Assembly: GCA_001970955.1 (NCBI GenBank)
Contig: MPUH01000645.1
Span: 1-41,959 of the forward strand
Direction of reading: 5' to 3'
Length of the DNA stretch: 41,959 nt
Source of the DNA: Stentor coeruleus
Lineage: Eukaryota; Ciliophora; Heterotrichea; Heterotrichida; Stentoridae
The notes below the pieces were generated by a model that saw nothing but the letters and a program-made list of their open reading frames with translations, made no database searches and was not told where the DNA came from. Every line of letters begins with the position of its first letter. The stretch's first letter is position 1. The position numbers and the translations under genes are program-made. Shown in pieces: positions 29,225-39,851 of the stretch.

Positions 29225-30436
29225 CTAAAGCTTAGTCTTTCTCTTCATAGCCGTTCTCTTACTACTCTTCGGTTCCAAGTCTCTTTTTATCAAAGACACA
29301 AATGCATTAATACTTTCACAAGATCCTATTTCCCCAAAAGTAGTGCCAAATGTACTTAAATAATCTTCATATTTCGAATTACAATTAATCACATCAATAC
29401 TAAAAGGATCTGTTTGTGTACTAACAGAACCATATTTTGGTTGAACATAAGCTTCTTTTGCAGCATCAATAAACTTAGCAACAGTTTGTAAAGCCATCAT
29501 TTGTCTAGCCTGTTCCCTTTCTGTATCAACAATAAACTTATCAACTCCACCTAAAAGTTTTTTCAAATTTTCCATATCTTTATCTCTGTTATCATATTTG
29601 AATAACTCTTTAATATAATTAGTTTTTTTTATCAATTCATGTTTAATAGTTTCATAATCATTTTTCACTCCAGAAAGTTTTTCTTTTAATGTATTGTTTT
29701 CAGTTGAAATTTTATTAATATGTGATTCGTATTGTTCTTTTAATTTAGTAATTTCTTTTTGTTTATCAGTAAAAACAGCTCTTGATTCAGTTTGGACTTT
29801 GTCAGCTAAGATTTTTGACATAAGAAAATGTGAGTAGCATGCATTATCAAGAAGTTTTACTAAGACTCTCCAGAAAAGTTCTAATAAATCCGCACCTTGT
29901 TCTAAACCTCTAGATTTTTGTGCTCTGATAAGTTCTCTTATATAAGGATTTAAAGATACCAACTCTTGTGAAAGCCAATTAAAGTCCATTCTTGCATCTA
30001 TAGAATATGCTTTTAACTTATCTTTTAGTACAAAAAACAAACCATTTAGATTGACTTGGTTGTATAATTCTTCTTTTTTACATATACTGTAATTTAGTTG
30101 TAATTCTGCTTTTATATCTTTAAGAACGCTAAGGTTTTCTATAAGTTCAGTGATTTCATTATCTTCTTCTTGGGTTAGGTTTAATTCATAATCTCGAGCT
30201 TTGGATCCAGCAAAAATTTCTTCGTATAAAGGAACTCTGACATTTCTTGTTGTTGCACCTCGACTTAGTCTTTCTGAGGCAAGGTCTTGAAGAGCTTTTT
30301 TGTCGACACGGTTTTTAGGGGAAAAAAGCTCAAAACTTCTGACAAGGGCACAGTCGCTTATGGTGTTTTTTAATGAGGGGCTTAGGATTTTGAAGGACTT
30401 CCGAGGCTGTTTGGCGTATTTTGGTGATGTAAACAT
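29225..30436 (-). CDS. Coiled-coil protein with an LC8-binding-like TQT motif
   Basis: 403 residues, ATG start, TAG stop. The N-terminal 75 residues are basic and Ser/Pro-containing. A helical domain follows at about 85-215, then a coiled coil at about 215-290 (KQKEITKLKEQYESH and onward). After it comes SVSTQTDPF (about 335-343), a canonical TQT docking motif for dynein light chain LC8, then a short C-terminal domain and a basic end (KSSKRTAMKRKTKL). Proteins of this type are often microtubule, basal-body or axoneme components; here that is inference. The family is not recognised. Confidence 0.8.
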   Translation of the reverse strand: MFTSPKYAKQPRKSFKILSPSLKNTISDCALVRSFELFSPKNRVDKKALQDLASERLSRGATTRNVRVPLYEEIFAGSKARDYELNLTQEEDNEITELIENLSVLKDIKAELQLNYSICKKEELYNQVNLNGLFFVLKDKLKAYSIDARMDFNWLSQELVSLNPYIRELIRAQKSRGLEQGADLLELFWRVLVKLLDNACYSHFLMSKILADKVQTESRAVFTDKQKEITKLKEQYESHINKISTENNTLKEKLSGVKNDYETIKHELIKKTNYIKELFKYDNRDKDMENLKKLLGGVDKFIVDTEREQARQMMALQTVAKFIDAAKEAYVQPKYGSVSTQTDPFSIDVINCNSKYEDYLSTFGTTFGEIGSCESINAFVSLIKRDLEPKSSKRTAMKRKTKL

Positions 30437-31053
30437 TTATTGAGATTAGATTTTTGATTATTTTATTAGGAATTTGTATGGAAGATATATATGATTAGGA
30501 TTAGGGATATAGTTTAAATGAGGATTTTTTGGAAATTATAGTTTTGATAGCTTTTGGGGAAGAAGATAGGGTTGTGTTTATATGAAAGATATAATTTATA
30601 ATATTTTTTGTATATTTATGGTTGTTAATTAGATATATAAAATTGTATAAAATTTGCATTGGAATATAGGCTAGGATATTAAAATAAGAGATATTATATA
30701 TTATTTTTGAAGAGTTTTGCTATATAAATTATCAACCCTATGCTTATGTTTTATCAATTATATATTAAACTGCTATATTTTTAGATTAAATATATTTGTG
30801 AGTTTGGATTTTATAAATATAAATATATCTGTATAAAGTTAGGCTATAGATGTAGTTTGCTGTAGAATATTTATATAAAATCTATTTTTATCCTGAAAAA
30901 TTATATAAGCACACACAAGTCGTTTAGAAAAGTTTATATATATAAAACCAATATTTATAAATTTCTCACAATTCACACACAGCCTTAAAAAAATTGTAAA
31001 ATATGCTAAAAATATGAAATTATCTTATCTTTACTTAATAAATTATAAAATTC
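30437..31053. other. Intergenic between divergent genes
   Basis: Very AT-rich. C-poor near the minus gene at 29225-30436, then C-containing and G-poor near the plus gene at 31054. Nothing recognised. Confidence 0.65.
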
Positions 31054-32865
31054 ATGATAGAAAAGCTTAGAGAATCACTTCAAGAACTGGAATCTATAGA
31101 TCCAAAAGAGTGGCACAATATTCCTCAGCCAATAGTCAAAGGGATAATATCATTAAAATCCTGTATAAAACTACAATCAAGCTTCTTCGAAACACTAAAT
31201 AAACAATTCACCGATTTTGAAAGTCGCTGTAACATCCGTATCCTTAACGTGCAAAAAGCAATAGTCGAAAGCCAAGACCGAATTTGTAACAATGACGAAT
31301 ACCTCAAAGATACCTTATGTCAATCCGAAGCCCAAGTAAAAGAAACAATTGACAAATTTTCAAAAAAACTAACTGAAGAACAGTATTTATTTAAATACGA
31401 CTTAGAAAGTAGAATGGATGAAATAAAGCAAGAAACAATTACTGTGTTAAAAAAAATAGACTCAATACCGAATATGATACAAATCCAATCTATGATAAAT
31501 ACTTCAGCTGATAAAGTTAAAGATTTAGTTAAACAAGATATTAGAGATCGGCTTTTTAAACCTGAAATCACAGCACTTAATCATAAAATTCAAAGTGTTA
31601 ATACGTAAAAAATATACAGAGATTACGAAGAGAAGTGTAGGAATTTAGCTGAGAAAATCAAGAATAATGAAGAAAAAGTATTGGAAAATAATAAAAATTT
31701 TGAAGACTGGCTAAATGATGCAATGGAAACCCAGAGAGCTCATAATGATAAATTACAGATTATGACAATTGAAATGATAAAAATTCAAAAAAAACTTGAA
31801 TATATGGATTATGAGAAAAAAGAATTTGATATGAAAAATAAAGAATTGATTTTGTTGATAAATTCGCTAAAACAATCTAGTAATCAGGAGTTTAAACGTT
31901 TTGAAATAAACTTACAAAGCTGTGAAAGTAATATAAAAAATATACGTCAAAGCATTATAGATATATCACAACCTAAAACTCCACAGTCTATGTATTCTCC
32001 TGCTATGCTTACATTTACTTCATTAGCATCTCCTATTATAAATTTTACTAATCCAATATCTTCTCCTCCAACTTCACCTCCTCTTTCCCCTTCACCTTTT
32101 AAAAATCTGCCTGCGCCAGCGCAGGCCATTAAAGAAATCCCTCTTGATGATATTTATAAAAAAATCCATACAATCAAACAAGAACTAATTACAATAATAA
32201 ACGAAGAAAAAGATTCAATTATTGATTATATTCAAACCCAGCTAAAATATATCGAAATCCAAAGAGAAAAAAACAAATCAGCATCTGAGAATGCAATCGA
32301 TGAACTTAAAGAAAAACTTTCTTGGCTACCTATAAACCTAAATCAACTTGAAGGTATGTCCCCAGGTGAAGCAAGGTTATTTACAATAGAAGCAAGGATT
32401 CGATCTGAGGAAAACTCAAGAATCCATGCTTTTAACCATTTATCAAAACTTATAGAAAATCTAAATCAAAAAACTCTTGGATATGATTTTCAAGATTTAA
32501 AAGATAATAAACCTACAAGTCCAATTGTAGAAATTATAACCAATAGAAAAAATTCAGTCATAAGAAAAAATTCACCTAATGGAATACAGACTAATATAGA
32601 ATGGTGGAAAAAAGGACAAGATAGTGAAATGAAGAATTTTAGCGAATCAGGAAGTATGATTAATGGGAAGATGAAATTTTCTACACCCGTCCCTGAGATT
32701 GATGAAATAGGAGATATACATTCAGTATATAAAGAAAAAAGGAGGACTAAAGCTGTACCGAAATCTTGGGATGTTGAAGCTTCTCAGATTCCAAGAATAC
32801 AAACAGCCATGCCATCAAAAGCGAAGAATTTAAAATATTTTTCCAGGGTCAATAAAATTTATTAA
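31054..32865 (+). CDS. Coiled-coil protein with central Ser/Pro linker, one intron
   Basis: Exons 31054-31604 and 31620-32865 give 598 residues; the intron is phase 2. Long heptad-like helices fill about 1-290, with many Gln, Lys and Glu. A Ser/Pro-rich linker (TSPPLSPSPF) lies at about 315-345, followed by more coiled coil (about 350-435) and a basic Ser-rich tail. No enzymatic motif, signal peptide or membrane segment. Structural or scaffold role by inference; the family is not recognised. Its stop codon overlaps that of the PKG gene on the other strand (32862-32865). Confidence 0.82.
31605..31619 (+). other. 15-base intron
   Basis: Reads gtaaaaaatatacag, phase 2, with the acceptor CAG rather than TAG. 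Retention puts TAA in frame immediately. Removal restores one continuous coiled-coil frame. Confidence 0.92.
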
Positions 32866-35528
32866 AACTCTTCATCCCAGTTTTCCTTCACTTTTGCAGG
32901 TTTCTTCCTAGGTAAAGGTACTTCATCCTCAGCTTCTACTTGTGAAATGATATCATCTATTTCTTTAAAATTCTTTACAATTTCATCCTCATTGTTTATC
33001 CCTTGCATCTGTGGAATCAAAGGGGCTTTTAATTGTCTTGATAACAGTTTTTCCCAATCAAATCCACTAAACCAACTATTCATTTTAAGTATTTCAATAC
33101 TCCCTCCAGTTCTTTTAGCAGGATTTTTACTTAATAACTGGTCAATAATATCTTTAGCTTTACTATTTTTATCCATCCAAGCTGGGAAATCTAGTTTATG
33201 TTCTTGGATTTTCTGATATATCATATAAGGTTCATTTTCATTTTCTCCAAAAGGTACAAGTCCAAATAAAAACTCATAAAGCATAATTCCAACACTCCAA
33301 TAATCAGCATTAAGCCCATAACCATGACCATTTATAACCTCAGGAGCCATATAATGAGGTGTTCCAACTATAGTAAACGTTCTTCCTTTAACAAATTTCG
33401 CAGTACCAAAATCAATAAGCTTAGGATACCCTTCATCATCAACAACAATATTTTCAGGTTTTAAATCTCTATATAAAATCTCCCTTTCATGTAAATGTTC
33501 AAGTATATCTATAATACATCCTATATAAAATCTTGCATCATTTTCTGTTAATAAATTAAGTTTCCTTATAACTTCAAAAAGATCAATCCCATGTATAAAT
33601 TCCATAAGAAAATACAGACGGTTTTGATCTTTGAAAGTTTTGATAAGTTTCATGATAAATGTATGATCAAGTTGCATAAGAATACGTCTTTCTAATACTA
33701 TAGATTCTTGAAGTTCATATGCAATTATTTTTTTTCGATCAACAGATTTTAAGGCAAAAAGTCTTTTATAGTTTTTATGGGCAGCTAGGAAAACATTGCC
33801 AAACATCCCTGAACCAAGTTGTTTGATTAAAACTAAATCGGTTAAGGATATACTGTCATCTTGAAGTTCAATACGTCTTAGAAGTTGTTTACGCATATTG
33901 TCTTCAATTAAACTTGTGAAATCTGAACGTAAAAGTTTCCAACATGTTGCTTTGCCTTTGGATTTTACTGTTGCTGAGCGGTAATCGTTGAATATAAGTG
34001 AACGTTCACCAAAGTAGTCATGTTTTGTTATGGTCCTTAAACATGTATTGTCTTTAAAAGCTTCAACTATACCGGTTTTAACTATGAAAAACGCATCACC
34101 TGGATCGTTTTGTTGGAAGATTATATCCCCGTCGTTATATTCTTCAACTTTCATAGCCTTGAGGATTTTTTCTAAGGTGTTATTATCGATACCTCTAAGT
34201 ATTTGCACGTGTTTTAAAACTTTTAATGCTTCATTGCTAGCGGTTATAGCCGCATAATCCCCACCAAGAAGTTTTTTAAACTCTTCTTTGCTTATAAATG
34301 CTATATCAGTTTCACCAAGAGCTATAATATTATGTTCGAAAGCACCATCTAAATCTTTTATCATACTTTCAGAACTTATTATATCAAATAATTTTGCTAT
34401 AGTTTCATTTGTGTCTTTAATAAGTGTCCCTTTAACAACAATCCACATGTAACTTGATTTTGTTGTCCCTGTTGATATAACAATATTTGTGTCTTGAAAT
34501 GTTTTAACTTTTACATTGTCAATTAGTATGTTGATCTGTTCTTTTGTAAGTTTTTTAAAATAATGATTTCTTTCTAAAGCTATTCTCACAGAGTTTTGGT
34601 AAATTATTGACTGTAGTTGAGAGCCTAAAACTTTGCTTAATTTCGCCCCAGATATGGCAATACATTTAACATTATCAATAGCAGTCACAGTTGCAGTGCG
34701 TAATTCATTGTAAATTAAAGCTTGTTCGCCAAAATAACTCCCTTTACCTACCCTTCTTATTTCTTGATCACCCCTAGTACATAAAACATTCCCTTCTTTG
34801 ATTATATAAAGTAGTTCACCAGGGTCTCCTTCTCTTATTATCTTAGTCCCAGGGTTGAAATATTGAGTAGAAAAAGCATGTACCAGAGCTTCTTTTTGTG
34901 CTGGAGTCAAGGTTTCAAAAATACTAATAGTTTCAATGAATTGCTTATTTTCCTGATAATTCGCTGACTCCAAAAGCTCTAGTGTTTTACGAAAAGTTTT
35001 CCTATCCAATCCCCAAAGTGAACTTTTTTCTACAGCCATTACAGTCGCTGTTCTTTGAGTATCATGAACTAAAGCCATTTCCCCAAAACTATCTCCTGGC
35101 TTTAAAATTGTGACCTGCTTAGAATTTATAATCACTTCAAGTTTCCCTGAAGATACAACATAAAAATTATTCCCTGGCTTCCCTTGTTCAAAAACAATAT
35201 CAGAAGGATTTAAGAAAAAATGCTTCATATGATGAACCATGATGCTTTTGTATTCTGATTTTAGGCTTGAAAAAATAAAGTGCTTTTTCAAAGAACTGAT
35301 GATTTGCCTAACTTCTTGCTCGGTTTTGGCTATATCTTGCATTGTGGAATTTGGCACTTCTTCATAGGTGTCATTTTGAACGCGAGGATCTATTCCTACA
35401 GCTTTTTGTTTATTGTTTTTTCTTATTGTTTTACCTTTATTGATCTCGGTAGCTTTGCTTTCAGATACTTGAGATGGAGTTGCAGGTGTTATGTGGAATT
35501 TTGATAGTTTTCCAGTACAGGATCCCAT
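32862..35528 (-). CDS. PKG: cGMP-dependent protein kinase (PKG), four-CNB alveolate type, N-myristoylation signal
   Basis: 888 residues from ATG at 35528; the upstream extension only reaches TTG, and this ATG gives MGSCTGKLSK, a likely N-myristoylation plus palmitoylation (Cys4) membrane anchor. Four cyclic-nucleotide-binding domains: A (about 77-195, cassette FGEMAL...RTATV), B (about 199-310, FGEQAL...RTATV), C (about 320-430, cassette lost) and D (about 445-550, FGERSL...RSATV). The AGC kinase domain (about 564-822) has GSGMFGNV, catalytic Lys in FALKSV, YRDLKPEN, DFG and GTPHYMAPE. The tail ends NWDEEF, like PKG tails. Three working plus one dead CNB is the layout known from apicomplexan PKG. 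The gatekeeper position reads Met (YFLME) rather than the small Thr of coccidian PKG. It controls cGMP-dependent behaviour or secretion in relatives; here inferred. Confidence 0.92.
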   Translation of the reverse strand: MGSCTGKLSKFHITPATPSQVSESKATEINKGKTIRKNNKQKAVGIDPRVQNDTYEEVPNSTMQDIAKTEQEVRQIISSLKKHFIFSSLKSEYKSIMVHHMKHFFLNPSDIVFEQGKPGNNFYVVSSGKLEVIINSKQVTILKPGDSFGEMALVHDTQRTATVMAVEKSSLWGLDRKTFRKTLELLESANYQENKQFIETISIFETLTPAQKEALVHAFSTQYFNPGTKIIREGDPGELLYIIKEGNVLCTRGDQEIRRVGKGSYFGEQALIYNELRTATVTAIDNVKCIAISGAKLSKVLGSQLQSIIYQNSVRIALERNHYFKKLTKEQINILIDNVKVKTFQDTNIVISTGTTKSSYMWIVVKGTLIKDTNETIAKLFDIISSESMIKDLDGAFEHNIIALGETDIAFISKEEFKKLLGGDYAAITASNEALKVLKHVQILRGIDNNTLEKILKAMKVEEYNDGDIIFQQNDPGDAFFIVKTGIVEAFKDNTCLRTITKHDYFGERSLIFNDYRSATVKSKGKATCWKLLRSDFTSLIEDNMRKQLLRRIELQDDSISLTDLVLIKQLGSGMFGNVFLAAHKNYKRLFALKSVDRKKIIAYELQESIVLERRILMQLDHTFIMKLIKTFKDQNRLYFLMEFIHGIDLFEVIRKLNLLTENDARFYIGCIIDILEHLHEREILYRDLKPENIVVDDEGYPKLIDFGTAKFVKGRTFTIVGTPHYMAPEVINGHGYGLNADYWSVGIMLYEFLFGLVPFGENENEPYMIYQKIQEHKLDFPAWMDKNSKAKDIIDQLLSKNPAKRTGGSIEILKMNSWFSGFDWEKLLSRQLKAPLIPQMQGINNEDEIVKNFKEIDDIISQVEAEDEVPLPRKKPAKVKENWDEEF

Positions 35529-36253
35529 TTTCAATTAATTTATTAATAAAAATTCGATATGAATGATTGGATTTTAGATATGGGATTATTTTAATAGTGA
35601 CTTAAAGAATGGAATTTAGAATTAATTATTGCGGCTTTGTTTTTAAGATAAATTTAAATTTCAGTGTGGCTAAAGATTTTGTTTTAGTGTTGATTATTGT
35701 GGAGGAAGTTAAAATATTGTAAAGTTGATTTCATTTTAGGGTGAGTTTTAACATAAAAAGTTCTAGAAATAAGATTTTATATAAGGTTTTATGTTAAAGT
35801 AATACTAAATTGCTTTTTTTTAGAAAAATATTTTTTTGGCTTTTGAAGTATTTTTTTAAAAAGAAAATCCTATTATCAAATAAGTGCAATTTTTATAGAC
35901 ATAGCAATAATCTTATTATTTTATTTTTTTGTGCTGTTGGTAAAAAAAATGATGAATTTTGTTGAAAGATTAACAAAACTCATTTACCCGAAAAGGTTTT
36001 TAAAATTATGATAGTTTTTTTAATACTTAAGGTGAGAGTTTAAGGAAGTTTGAAATCAACTCTAAAATTGACCTTAATCCTCCAAACCCACTAATCACAT
36101 CATTTTATATTTCCAAATCCACTAAAATAAGCATATTTTTATCTGTTAATCCCAAAAGCCTAACACTTCTCAAAAAAATACACAAATCCATTTTCTAAAC
36201 TTATAAATATATATAAAAGATAATACAACTATAAATCAGCCCCCCATAGTAAA
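35529..36253. other. Intergenic between divergent genes
   Basis: 35529-36050 is C-poor and Gly/Thr-like in base use (G and T on plus), and 36060-36253 switches to a C-containing, almost G-free stretch ahead of the plus gene. Nothing else recognised. Confidence 0.65.
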
Positions 36254-36703
36254 ATGAACATCGACATTGAAGTGATGGTTTTAACTTTAGGCATTCAAAA
36301 AGCAGCTCAAGTTCTCGAAACATCAGAAGAAGCTTTACATGTATTAATGGGTGAATTTTCCCCAAACAACCAAAAATTTTTCTTGTTTATTAAAGACTGT
36401 CTTTTATCATATATCAAAAAAGTTGGGAATAAATCAGCAGAAGAACGTCTTGGGATTTCTAGTTATGTCTTAGATAGAATCCTAACAAGTGAAGCTACTT
36501 TTCCTATTAAAAGACCAAGAGTGACAGAAATTATTGACTATAGGAAAATAGGTGAAAATAAAGACCTTAGTCACTTTTCTGCAGCTTTTAAAAAAAAAGT
36601 ACTCAAGTTTTACAATAATTATCATGATGTTGACCAGACTGCGAATAAATTTTCTTTGGCTAAAGAACTTATTTTAGCTTGGGTTAAAGATGATCAAAGA
36701 TAG
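36254..36703 (+). CDS. Small all-helical protein, possibly three helix-turn-helix-like repeats
   Basis: 149 residues, ATG start, TAG stop. Three short segments have the spacing of helix-turn-helix units: GIQKAAQVLETSEEALHVLM (about 13-32), GNKSAEERLGISSYVLDRIL (about 57-76) and a segment with DQTANKFSLAKELILAW near the C-terminus. A basic KKKVLKFY helix precedes the last. This resembles DNA-binding HTH proteins (Psq/CENP-B-like or sigma-like folds), but no family is recognised and protein binding is equally possible. No membrane segment. Confidence 0.72.
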   Translation: MNIDIEVMVLTLGIQKAAQVLETSEEALHVLMGEFSPNNQKFFLFIKDCLLSYIKKVGNKSAEERLGISSYVLDRILTSEATFPIKRPRVTEIIDYRKIGENKDLSHFSAAFKKKVLKFYNNYHDVDQTANKFSLAKELILAWVKDDQR

Positions 36704-37020
36704 TAAATATATATGATAAATAGTCTTAGGATAAAGATTTTGTTGTAAATTATTTAGATGTTGTTATGAAGTTTAGGAAATTATTGGAATGTGATATTTT
36801 AAAAAAATTATTTGGAGTGATTTTAAATAAAGGAGTTTATTTTTATGTTTGGAGATTTGGGTTTTTTGATAAATTTTTGATGAAAATTCGTAATCACAAG
36901 TTAAAGAAAAAAAAATATTGATTTTCTCTAATAAAATACCTATCAAAAACATCAATTTTCCTAAACTCCATCCTTAAAAATTCATAAATCCTCCATCAAC
37001 CCATCTCTTTATTATTATTA
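36704..37020. other. Intergenic, between convergent genes
   Basis: AT-rich; left half C-poor, right half G-poor on the plus strand, as at the other convergent pairs. Nothing else recognised. Confidence 0.65.
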
Positions 37021-37743
37021 CTACTCGCTATTCTTTTCAGGTTCCTCATTATCATCCTCATTCCTATCATCATCTTCATCATAGTCGGGCTTCAAGTCAT
37101 CTTCATCTTCTTCATTCAAATTTTCTTCAACTTCCTTCCAATTCGCCTGACAAATCTCATCAGCCCCTTCTTTTTTCCTACACAAGTAAACATAATGAGG
37201 ATTTTCTGTTCCTTCATTAAGTGTTACATAAGAAACATTCCAATGTAAATGTTTCCATTCAAAATGGTCTAATCTATTATCAGGAACTCCATATGAAATT
37301 GCCATATAAACACCACCAACTTTAAGCACTCTTTGAACTTCTTTAGTCATTCTAGCAACATTAATATAAGAATTATCTCCACATAATAAAGCATCAATTG
37401 TGCTTTTGTCAATTGCGATATCAAAAAAGTTTGATGGGTATTTCAAATCTCTGACATCCATGACTTTCCAATGCATTTCAGGCATACTTTCGCATCGGGT
37501 TTGCATTTGCCCAATAACAACTTCTGATATGTCTATGTTTTCTATGTCCCTGAAGCCGTCTTTATACATGTCTTCACCAAGCTCAGCATTGCCACAGCCT
37601 AAGATTAGGACTTTTCCTTTATTGTCGATTGATTCTTTAATCAGAGGCTTTAATGATTCGTAGCTTTCAAGCCAGTCAAATGTTCTACCTTCTTGTTCTT
37701 CGTATCGCTTTTCCCAGTATTCAGGATCACCATAATTAGGCAT
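37021..37743 (-). CDS. Class I SAM methyltransferase, eEF1A-lysine methyltransferase-like
   Basis: 240 residues, ATG start, TAG stop. The N-terminus (YGDPEYWEKRYEEQEGRTFDWL) is the signature of the EEF1AKMT4/METTL13-type group, which methylates lysines of elongation factor eEF1A. The SAM-binding motif I reads VLILGCGNAELGEDMY (about 45-60), the acidic residue at the end of strand 2 lies in ENIDIS, and DKSTIDALLC (about 112-121) is the post-motif typical of the group. The last ~35 residues are a strongly acidic Asp/Glu tail not required by the fold. Cytosolic by inference. Substrate lysine cannot be read from sequence. Confidence 0.85.
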   Translation of the reverse strand: MPNYGDPEYWEKRYEEQEGRTFDWLESYESLKPLIKESIDNKGKVLILGCGNAELGEDMYKDGFRDIENIDISEVVIGQMQTRCESMPEMHWKVMDVRDLKYPSNFFDIAIDKSTIDALLCGDNSYINVARMTKEVQRVLKVGGVYMAISYGVPDNRLDHFEWKHLHWNVSYVTLNEGTENPHYVYLCRKKEGADEICQANWKEVEENLNEEDEDDLKPDYDEDDDRNEDDNEEPEKNSE

Positions 37744-38868
37744 CCTTTTATATGTATTTAAATTATTTATGTTTGATAATGATTTGAGAATTAGATGATA
37801 AGTTTTAGAGATTTTGTTGTGGAAGGGTGTAAGATAAGGATTTATTTAGAAATTAGTTGAATGCTTTTATGTGATTAGATGATATTAGGGTTCAATAATT
37901 AATAGGGTTAGGATTTGGTAAATGGGAATAATTGGTTGTATTTAATATTTTTCGGTTGGATTAATTTTCATGTAGCTTGATGTATTTTGAAAGGTTTGCA
38001 GGTTTTTGTAAAATTAAGATGTGATAATGATTTGTAAATATATTGCAAAATTTATTGATATTATGTGTTTTAAATTATGTAAACTATTAAGATAAATGTA
38101 TAATTTTAAAGAATAGCAATGTATTTTTTTGATTTGTAGGAAAATTAAAAAGATTTGAATTATCCTATCAACAAAATTGCCTAAAAAAGTGATGCTTATT
38201 CAAATGAGAAAATTAGGATAAATAGTTTTAGTCTAACAAAATGCTATATGAAAATGATTATTAAACATAACTTCTCATTTTCTTATTTCTCCATTTGGCT
38301 TATTTTTAATATTCTTCAAAATACAGGAATAATTAAGTTTCTTATCTGTTTACTATCAAAATCATTAAAAAAATCCTTATAATTCCTATAATTTTGAAAA
38401 CTTTTCATCTAAAGTTCTTGATAATAAAATTTTATAGGATAAAAAAAATATAGTTTTGTGCAGGACAATCAAATTTACATCCAAAAACAACAATTTACCA
38501 GTTTATAAACACAAAAATCTAAAGTTCACCACAAAGTATTTCTAAAAAGTTAATTTATTAACAACATAACTCTGATATTTTATTAGTTTGCAAAATAATC
38601 ATCAAAATTGTGCGCACTTTCTCATCTTCCACTCTACCTTAAAATCTAAAATCATTTTATTTTAACAAACTAAAATCTAAAATAAAATTTTCCCAACAGT
38701 TTATTTAAACTATTCTAAATCCTCACATCAACAAGGCTTAAATTTAATCTTCTAATCACTTAAAAAATGTATTATAAAAGCCTTATTCAAATAATAAAAA
38801 ACATAAACTTCATACAAGCAAGAAATTCTAATCATTTTTCAGCATCGTAAGTATCAAATAATTATTTA
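37744..38868. other. Intergenic, 1.1 kb, nothing recognised
   Basis: Left third (5' flank of the minus methyltransferase) is C-poor and right third (3' flank of the minus gene at 38869) is G-poor on the plus strand. No coding patch, repeat or RNA gene was seen. Confidence 0.6.
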
Positions 38869-39096
38869 TTAGTTTCCCCCAGAAGAAATACTACAACTTT
38901 CACTTGAATCTAAGTCTTTATTGATCTCTGGATTTTCTTCTGAATGAGCTCGATGAGGGGATTTATCTTCAACATCAGCAGATGCTTTATCATTTGTTTT
39001 TTTAAACTCTGAGTTCTTTTCAACATGCTCAATAACCTCTTTTGTCTCTTCTGTAGTGATACAGCAAAAAAATATTGCTTTGAAAAGTTTACTCAT
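38869..39096 (-). CDS. Small acidic protein with Cys-containing N-terminus, 75 aa
   Basis: ATG start, TAA stop. The first 16 residues are hydrophobic with adjacent cysteines (KAIFFCCI), a possible palmitoylation site; the rest is Glu/Ser/Lys-rich and probably disordered (TEETKEVIEHVEKN, SSESCSISSGGN). No family is recognised. The C-poor flank on its 5' side (plus strand 39097-39720) fits a real minus-strand gene, but the short length keeps this uncertain. Confidence 0.55.
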   Translation of the reverse strand: MSKLFKAIFFCCITTEETKEVIEHVEKNSEFKKTNDKASADVEDKSPHRAHSEENPEINKDLDSSESCSISSGGN

Positions 39097-39851
39097 AATA
39101 TTCGATTTTATTATAAGTAATTTTTATCATAAACTTATTATAATAATTGTATTTCAAATATGCGAAAAAGGATTATGGGTTTAAGGTTTTTGTGTTGGGA
39201 AAATAAGAGTTTTTTTGTTAGGAATTATTGAAATTTTTGAATGAGATGTTAAGGGTAAAAGTGATTTTGGGGTAGATTTAGTAATGAATCTGAGAAAAGG
39301 CTTGGCTTGTGTATAAACATTTTTTTAATGTTTTTGAAAATGAAGTTGGGGGAGGTAAGGGAATTAGAAAAAGGTTTGATTTTTATTGTGTTTGAATAAA
39401 AAAGTTTTAGGTTTTAAATGTGCAAAATAATTTGATGATATAAGGATGGGTGATGATGCTTGAAAATTTAGATATGGGAATATTATTATTTATCTGAATA
39501 AATTCAGGTATATATGATATAAGGATAATGGAGATTTTATAGAAATGAGTGTATTTATAGGTTTAAAAAGTGTTGATTATGTTTGGTGATTTATTTTTTT
39601 ATGGGGGAATAGCTAAAGGAAGGAAGATTATTTATGAAGTAAAGGTTAAAATTATTGAAGAATATATGAGAAGGGATTTCATAATGAGAGTATTAGAAAA
39701 TAGTTTTTTATTAACAAAGTTTAATAAATAGATGGAGAGACCAAAAATAAGCTCATTAAGTATTGTAGAAATTCTAAAAAGTTTAATAAAGAGCCTTATA
39801 TTAGATTTTATAATATTTTCTATAATAGGTAAGTAGGATTACTCATATGTG

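Noticed and set aside
35529-35534. Extending PKG by two codons to 35534
   Set aside because: The upstream codon is TTG; the ATG at 35528 gives the MGSC acylation signal seen in relatives.
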